A stretch of 64,000 nucleotides of DNA, from assembly GCF_023101345.1 (NCBI RefSeq), contig NZ_CP095848.1, positions 3,374,001-3,438,000 on the forward strand, read 5' to 3'. Below are positions 60,061 to 64,000 of this stretch, one piece after another (within the stretch, counting starts at the first letter, position 1; every line of letters begins with the position of its first letter). A program made the translations under genes and the position numbers. Source of the stretch: Hymenobacter sublimis. Lineage in GTDB: Bacteria > Bacteroidota > Bacteroidia > Cytophagales > Hymenobacteraceae. The notes beneath the pieces are model-generated. The model did no database searches. It was given only the letters and a program-made list of their open reading frames with translations, and was not told where the DNA came from.

Positions 60061-60957
60061 ATGGATTTTCTGACTTTCCTGTCTCGAATTGCCGACCTTT
60101 CTCCTGCTACTACCACCCCGACCGACGACATATCGGTGCGGCGAGTGGCGCTTACCCGCCTAGGCAAGGTAGGCGCCGCCCTGCTACCAGCGGTAGTAAC
60201 GGCGTTGCCTACCCCCGCAGAAGCTAAGCTATTGAACACCACCGTTCTGGATGTAATAAAGCTGGCGCTTACCCTGGAATACTTAGAAAGCGAGTTTTAC
60301 ACCCAGGCGCTGGCCCTGCCCAATGCGGCTACCTTCTTCGGTTCAACTGAGAACCGGACAGCCATCCAAACCATTGCCACCCACGAAAATCAGCACGTAG
60401 CGTTGCTGCAGCGCTTGCTCACCGAGGCTGGTGCCGTAGTTCCCGCCAAGCCTAATTTCGACTTTACCGGCAGCAAGAACGGCGCCCAGCCGGCCTTATA
60501 CCCGGATGTGTTTACCAACCTAGATACCTTCTTGAGAGTAGCGCAGCTGCTTGAGGATGCCGGGGTGCGGGCCTACAAAGGACAGGTAGAGTTTCTGGTA
60601 TCGGATAACTACCTGCTGGAGGCCTTCGTGCGCACACACTCCACGGAAGCTCGCCACGCCTCCCATATCCGTACCATGCGCCGACAGCGTGGGGCCGTCG
60701 TTAAGAGCTGGGTGAGCCCCTCTGATGCGGCCATTACCACCGCCGGCACCGCCCCCGACAAGGCGTACGCCGGCGAGGCTGCCGTAGTACAGTATACGCC
60801 CGGTCCACGTGCGGTTCCCTTTGAAACCACGCTACCTATTAATGTGGGCGACCCACTGTTAAGCCGGGAAGCTCTGCTAGCTAAGGTTGCAGAAGCATTT
60901 GACGAGCCCCTGGATGCGACTACCGCCACTGAGCTGGCGCTGTTATTTATATATTAG
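60061..60957 (+). CDS. Ferritin-like (Ferritin_2) protein 4
   Basis: 298 residues, 15 bases after gene 3. It starts MDFLTFLSRIADLSPATTTP with a hydrophobic stretch (GKVGAALLPAVVTALPTPAEA, split across residues about 38-58) that is probably a signal, and Ferritin_2 helices with LTLEYLESEFYTQAL, IATHENQHVALLQRLL, QLLEDAGVRAYKGQV and THSTEARHASHIRTM. The C-terminal extension (about 225-298) parallels that of gene 2. It ends the second pair; a terminator follows. Confidence 0.88.
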   Translation: MDFLTFLSRIADLSPATTTPTDDISVRRVALTRLGKVGAALLPAVVTALPTPAEAKLLNTTVLDVIKLALTLEYLESEFYTQALALPNAATFFGSTENRTAIQTIATHENQHVALLQRLLTEAGAVVPAKPNFDFTGSKNGAQPALYPDVFTNLDTFLRVAQLLEDAGVRAYKGQVEFLVSDNYLLEAFVRTHSTEARHASHIRTMRRQRGAVVKSWVSPSDAAITTAGTAPDKAYAGEAAVVQYTPGPRAVPFETTLPINVGDPLLSREALLAKVAEAFDEPLDATTATELALLFIY

Positions 60958-61004
60958 CAAACACGCGAAAACAGGCTGCATATTCCGTTTTCTGAATTCT
61001 TTTC

Positions 61005-61033
61005 AAAAAGGGATGCCTCGGTGTCCCTTTTTT
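61005..61033 (+). terminator. Terminator after ferritin-like gene 4
   Basis: AAAAAGGGA / TCCCTTTTT stem with a 10-base loop and T-run, 47 bases after the stop. Confidence 0.8.
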
Positions 61034-61076
61034 CGTGGCCTTCTGGAACCGATTTGTAGAGGCGGCTGTCTGACAC

Positions 61077-61108
61077 TTGCACTCAGGATTTATTTTTTTG
61101 TATCTTTC
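61077..61108 (+). promoter_or_regulatory. Promoter of the 65-residue gene
   Basis: TTG at 61077-61079, 21 bases, then TATCTTTC at 61101-61108 (seven of eight). The predicted leader is about 110 bases and contains a CAGTTAA/TTAACTG hairpin at 61136-61156. Confidence 0.5.
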
Positions 61109-61225
61109 GACAAAAGACGCAAAAGAGCCCCGGTACAGTTAAGCTTTTTTTAACTGCTTTCGTACACTGCCCCGACCCACCTACTGAACCGCTCTTTTAC
61201 CATTTAGTGAAAACCAACTTCACCC

Positions 61226-61423
61226 ATGCTCGAGTACGCTAAAACCATTCTGCTCAAAGTGAGCTTCGACAAGATTCTCTTCGAGAAGGAGCTACGCAAA
61301 GCCCTCCGCACCTTGGTGCCGGCAGAGCTTTCGGAGTTGAAAGCTTGGTGCTACCAGCAGTTCTCCGCCCTGTACCGCCGCATCCTGAACCGTGTGTTCA
61401 CCCAGCCGACGGTTGCCGCCTAA
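61226..61423 (+). CDS. Small helical protein of Cytophagales type, 65 residues
   Basis: A short basic soluble protein: LEYAKTILLKVSFDKILFEK, ELRKALRTLVPAELSELKAW, then CYQQFSALYRRILNRVFTQP. No signal peptide or membrane segment. The opening phrase (EYAKTIL.KVSFD..LFEKEL.KA) is, from memory, shared by small proteins across Cytophagales, but no function is known. It has its own promoter with a long leader and a strong terminator, suggesting real and perhaps high expression. Confidence 0.7.
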   Translation: MLEYAKTILLKVSFDKILFEKELRKALRTLVPAELSELKAWCYQQFSALYRRILNRVFTQPTVAA

Positions 61424-61440
61424 CCAACCCATTTCTTTCC

Positions 61441-61499
61441 ACACGCCGGAGCCGGAAGTCGCTTGCCTATGGGCAGGCCTGCTTCCGGCTCCGGCGTGT
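61441..61499. terminator. Long-stem terminator between the 65-residue gene and queG
   Basis: 18-bp perfect stem ACACGCCGGAGCCGGAAG and complement around a 23-base loop that itself can pair weakly. It lies between converging genes; T-run is poor on both strands. Confidence 0.75.
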
Positions 61500-61518
61500 T
61501 TAGGGCCTAACTAGCTGC

Positions 61519-62501
61519 TTACATTTTCGGCTCCGTTGAATTGGCAACAACGGGCGGTAGCGGGGCCGGCTCCTCGCCCAACACAAACCGGATGTTGCGT
61601 TGCAGCCCCGCGTAACCCGTGCGTTTCACCGCCGACTGTCGGAACAGTTCCGAAAACAACTCATGGGTAATTTCCTGCCAGTCGCCGGGTGTGAGGTCCT
61701 TCAGGCCGGGGTGGGGGTTGAACTGCGGCTCCTGGTGCGGCTTGGCGAAGCGGTTCCAGGGGCACACGTCCTGGCAGATGTCGCAGCCGAACACCCAGTT
61801 GCCAAATTTACCCTCTACTTCCCGCGGAATCTGGTCTTTCAGCTCAATGGTAAAGTAGCTGATGCACTTGCTGCCATCTACCACGTAGGGCTCCGTAATG
61901 GCCTGAGTAGGGCAGGCATCGAGGCACTTCCGGCAGGAGCCGCAGTAGTCTTTAATAGGGCCATCATAGGCTAGCTCCACGTCTACAATCAGCTCGGCAA
62001 TGAAGTAGAACGAGCCCACGCCGGGCGTAATCAGGTTGGAGTTTTTTCCTACCCAGCCTAAGCCGCTCTTCTTAGCCCAGGCCTTGTCCATCACCGGCGC
62101 TGAATCAACGAAGCAGCGGCCGCCTACCTCTCCTATTTCCTCCTGCATATCCTGCAGCAGGGTTTTAAGCTTGTCCTTGATGACGAAATGGTAGTCGCGG
62201 CCGTAGGCGTACTTGCTGACTTTGAGCGTGTCGTCGGGTTGTTGGGTTTCCTCGGGGGGTAGTAATTCAGTAGCAGGGAAATCACCGACTTGGCCCCGTC
62301 CACCAGTAGGCGCGGGTCGAGGCGCTTATCGAAGTGGTTGGCCATGTAGGCCATCTGCCCGTTCATGTGGCGGTTTAGCCAGTTCTCCAGGCGCGGCGCC
62401 TCCTCCTCCAGAAATTCGGCCTTGGAAATGCCGCAGTACATAAAGCCCAGCTCCGCCGCCCGGCGTTTAATAAAGGCAGTATAGTGAGCGGTGGGTAGCA
62501 T
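61519..62501 (-). pseudogene. queG: Epoxyqueuosine reductase QueG, frameshifted
   Basis: Cobalamin-dependent iron-sulfur enzyme that reduces epoxyqueuosine to queuosine in tRNA. Two adjacent minus-strand frames together make one full protein. The N-terminal part (from the ATG at 62501) reads [19 protein letters not shown] to [11 protein letters not shown], then turns into nonsense. The C-terminal part (to 61519) has [18 protein letters not shown] and two 4Fe-4S motifs, [12 protein letters not shown] and [10 protein letters not shown]. Adding one G to the G6 run at 62254-62259 (a C on the coding strand) restores [20 protein letters not shown] and joins the frames. As given the gene is broken. 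Confidence 0.88.
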
Positions 62502-62593
62502 GAGAAGGGAGGCGACGAATTACAAAGCTACAGCATTCTATCCCGGGTTGCCCCGTTCAGCCAGCGGCGTTATCTGGCTCGTTTGCATTAACA

Positions 62594-63082
62594 CTATGGA
62601 GTATCGCGCCCGATAAACCGACCTTTACCCAACAGAAAATCAATTGCTCTGCCTACAGCGCGGGCCCGGCTTTCATCGGTTTTCAAGCGGGTGATGTAGC
62701 GGATTATTTCTTGCTGCCGGGAAGGAGTTAGCCGATTGAAAACCTGTTGCGCCTCCCTGACTTTATCCAGTGCTTCAGCTAGCTGCGGGTGCATGGGCAA
62801 GGCCCGTTCTCGCGGATCAAATGCAATAGTTACCTGAATAGTTTCGCCAATCCGCTTGGGCGAGTTCTTTAGCATCGACAGATTGATGTACAGCCTCCAC
62901 GCCCCGCTAAATCTTACCAGTGTTTGCTGATACGGCAGCTGATTGACGGTACCTCGCACCGGAATAGGCCCTTTGGCTTTTCCAGCCTGCTCAAAGAGAA
63001 AAGCCAGTACCTCAAGGGGCACGTCCACAAAAGGGTTAACACCAATCAACTGAAGCTCAGCTGCAAATTCCCTGGTATTCAT
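62594..63082 (-). CDS. DUF1905/YdeI-like protein
   Basis: 162 residues. The N-terminal half is a DUF1905 beta-barrel (FVDVPLEVLAFLFEQAGKAK, GPIPVRGTVNQLPYQQTLVR, INLSMLKNSPKRIGETIQV). The C-terminal part (about 100-160) is a YdeI/OmpD-associated helical segment with LAEALDKVREAQQVFNRLTP and RQQEIIRYITRLKTDESRAR. Related proteins are annotated as bacteriocin-protection proteins, but a biochemical role is not established. Start ATG at 63082; monocistronic, 92 bases upstream of queG start on the same strand. Confidence 0.87.
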   Translation of the reverse strand: MNTREFAAELQLIGVNPFVDVPLEVLAFLFEQAGKAKGPIPVRGTVNQLPYQQTLVRFSGAWRLYINLSMLKNSPKRIGETIQVTIAFDPRERALPMHPQLAEALDKVREAQQVFNRLTPSRQQEIIRYITRLKTDESRARAVGRAIDFLLGKGRFIGRDTP

Positions 63083-63146
63083 CTAGCAATTGCTACTTGT
63101 GCTATTCCCACAACTACTGCTGCCCATAAGCGCCTAACTTATCGCG

Positions 63147-63192
63147 CAAAAAAGCGGCGGAAAACTACCCAATTTGGTGCTTTCCGCCGCTT
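63147..63192 (-). terminator. Terminator of ruvB
   Basis: 12-bp perfect stem AAGCGGCGGAAA and complement with a 17-base loop; on the minus strand it ends in a T-run (A-run on plus at 63147-63153). Confidence 0.88.
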
Positions 63193-63210
63193 GGCAAAAC
63201 GTCCTATAAC

Positions 63211-64000
63211 TTAACTAAATAGCTCCCCCGGCGTGCCGGTGTTGCCGCGTAGGTGCTGGGGCATTTGGCGGCCCAGGTGCTGGTAGGCCAGCTCGGTGGC
63301 TTCGCGGCCTCGGGAGGTACGCTTGATGAAGCCTTCCTGGATCAGGAAGGGCTCGTACACTTCCTCAATGGTTTCGGCTTCGTCGCCGCAGGCAGTGGCA
63401 ATGGTGCCCAGGCCAACGGGGCCACCCTTGAATTTGTCAATGATGGTGCTCAGGATGCGAATGTCCATTTCGTCGAGGCCGTTCTGGTCTACGTCGAGGG
63501 CGTTGAGGGCAAACTGAGCAATTTCGCGGGTGATAGTGCCGGTGCCTTTAATCTGGGCGAAGTCGCGAGTGCGGCGCAGCAGGTTATTAGCAATTCGGGG
63601 CGTACCGCGGGAGCGACGGGCAATTTCGAAGGCTGCATCCTCGTAAATAGGCGTGCCCAGAATTTCGGCCGAGCGTTGCACAATTGTGGTCAGCAGGGCT
63701 GAATCGTAGTACTCTAGGCGGGCGCTGATGCCGAAACGGGCCCGCAACGGCGAGGTCAGCATACCCGAGCGGGTAGTGGCACCAATCAGCGTAAACGGCG
63801 ACAAAGAAATCTGCACCGAGCGCGCATTCGGACCCGAATCGAGCATGATGTCGATGCGGTAATCCTCCATGGCCGAGTAGAGGTATTCCTCTACTACCGG
63901 GTTTAGGCGGTGAATCTCATCAATGAAGAGCACGTCGTTTGGCTCCAGGTTTGTGAGCAGGCCAGCCAGGTCGGAAGGCTTGTCCAGCACCGGGCCGCTC
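63211..64000 (-). CDS. ruvB: Holliday junction branch-migration helicase RuvB (N-terminus beyond window)
   Basis: AAA+ motor that drives branch migration with RuvA. The visible 263 residues run from the Walker B region to the C-terminus: [20 protein letters not shown], the beta-hairpin that contacts RuvA in [19 protein letters not shown], sensor 1 and arginine-finger region [20 protein letters not shown], sensor 2 [19 protein letters not shown], and the winged-helix C-terminus [20 protein letters not shown] with [20 protein letters not shown]. The N-terminus with Walker A (about 80 residues) lies right of position 64000. Confidence 0.97.
   Translation of the reverse strand, partial: SGPVLDKPSDLAGLLTNLEPNDVLFIDEIHRLNPVVEEYLYSAMEDYRIDIMLDSGPNARSVQISLSPFTLIGATTRSGMLTSPLRARFGISARLEYYDSALLTTIVQRSAEILGTPIYEDAAFEIARRSRGTPRIANNLLRRTRDFAQIKGTGTITREIAQFALNALDVDQNGLDEMDIRILSTIIDKFKGGPVGLGTIATACGDEAETIEEVYEPFLIQEGFIKRTSRGREATELAYQHLGRQMPQHLRGNTGTPGELFS

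Noticed and set aside
61519..62501. Two separate genes on the minus strand
   Set aside because: The two frames hold consecutive, non-overlapping parts of one QueG protein; a one-base change in a G6 run joins them.

Overview
The window is chromosomal DNA from a member of the Bacteroidota, most probably Hymenobacter or a close relative (Hymenobacteraceae, Cytophagales). Four things point there: protein families typical of the phylum (a type IX secretion C-terminal sorting domain, a fused SecDF, a hybrid histidine kinase with a periplasmic propeller, BatD, a PorE-like OmpA protein, Ferritin_2 lipoproteins, type B L31); repeated matches to the Bacteroidota promoter (TTG, about 20 bases, TAnnTTTG); the rsfS-ftsH and kdsD/recQ neighbourhoods; and a GC-rich, codon-biased sequence. 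The genus is inferred, not proved. No rRNA, tRNA, CRISPR array, phage or transposase gene was found.

Layout. 1-7.5 kb: a partial zinc alcohol dehydrogenase, a three-gene minus-strand group (LUD protein, lpxH, propeller protein), a 66-residue orphan gene, ftsH and rsfS, and divergent birA. 7.9-13.8 kb: a tiny sorting-domain protein, a DUF2723/TMEM260-like membrane glycosyltransferase, a GWxTD protein and rlmB. 13.9-21.5 kb: manC, kdsD, divergent recQ, an orphan carbamoyltransferase, a bacilliredoxin and a small orphan gene. 21.7-30.2 kb: a TPR protein, a PorE-like OmpA protein, a 1214-residue hybrid two-component sensor, a LytTR regulator and a PKD protein. 30.4-36.6 kb: an accessory-looking, lower-GC stretch with a 514-residue helical protein, a divergent small secreted protein built from seven near-identical 14-residue units, and an Opp/Dpp-like importer (lipoprotein plus two permeases, no ATPase). 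37-46.4 kb: an RmlD-like reductase, a periplasmic cyclophilin, DUF2238, hemC, holB, a GlmU-like nucleotidyltransferase, rpmE2, rdgB (frameshifted), udk and a DUF4268 protein. 46.5-57.2 kb: secDF, nfu, a NhaD-type antiporter, a vitamin K-dependent gamma-carboxylase homologue, aroC and batD. 57.5-61.4 kb: two tandem pairs of ferritin-like proteins and a 65-residue gene. 61.5-64 kb: queG (frameshifted), a DUF1905/YdeI protein and the C-terminal part of ruvB.

Most of the window is housekeeping: envelope biogenesis (LpxH, KdsD, ManC, SecDF), proteostasis (FtsH, PPIase), translation (RsfS, RlmB, L31, QueG), DNA repair (RecQ, RuvB, HolB) and cofactors (BirA, HemC, Nfu).

The most unusual locus is 30.4-36.6 kb. 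The seven units keep the amino acids HGTNGWGEGY while their codons differ, so selection acts on the peptide. Its setting (divergent TPR-like protein, secreted multi-copy precursor, oligopeptide importer) resembles a peptide-signalling cassette; that reading is inference. Other points of interest are single-base homopolymer frameshifts in rdgB and queG, four families of intergenic inverted repeats, a 41-bp dyad before recQ, the gamma-carboxylase homologue, and a possible structured RNA near 36.9 kb.
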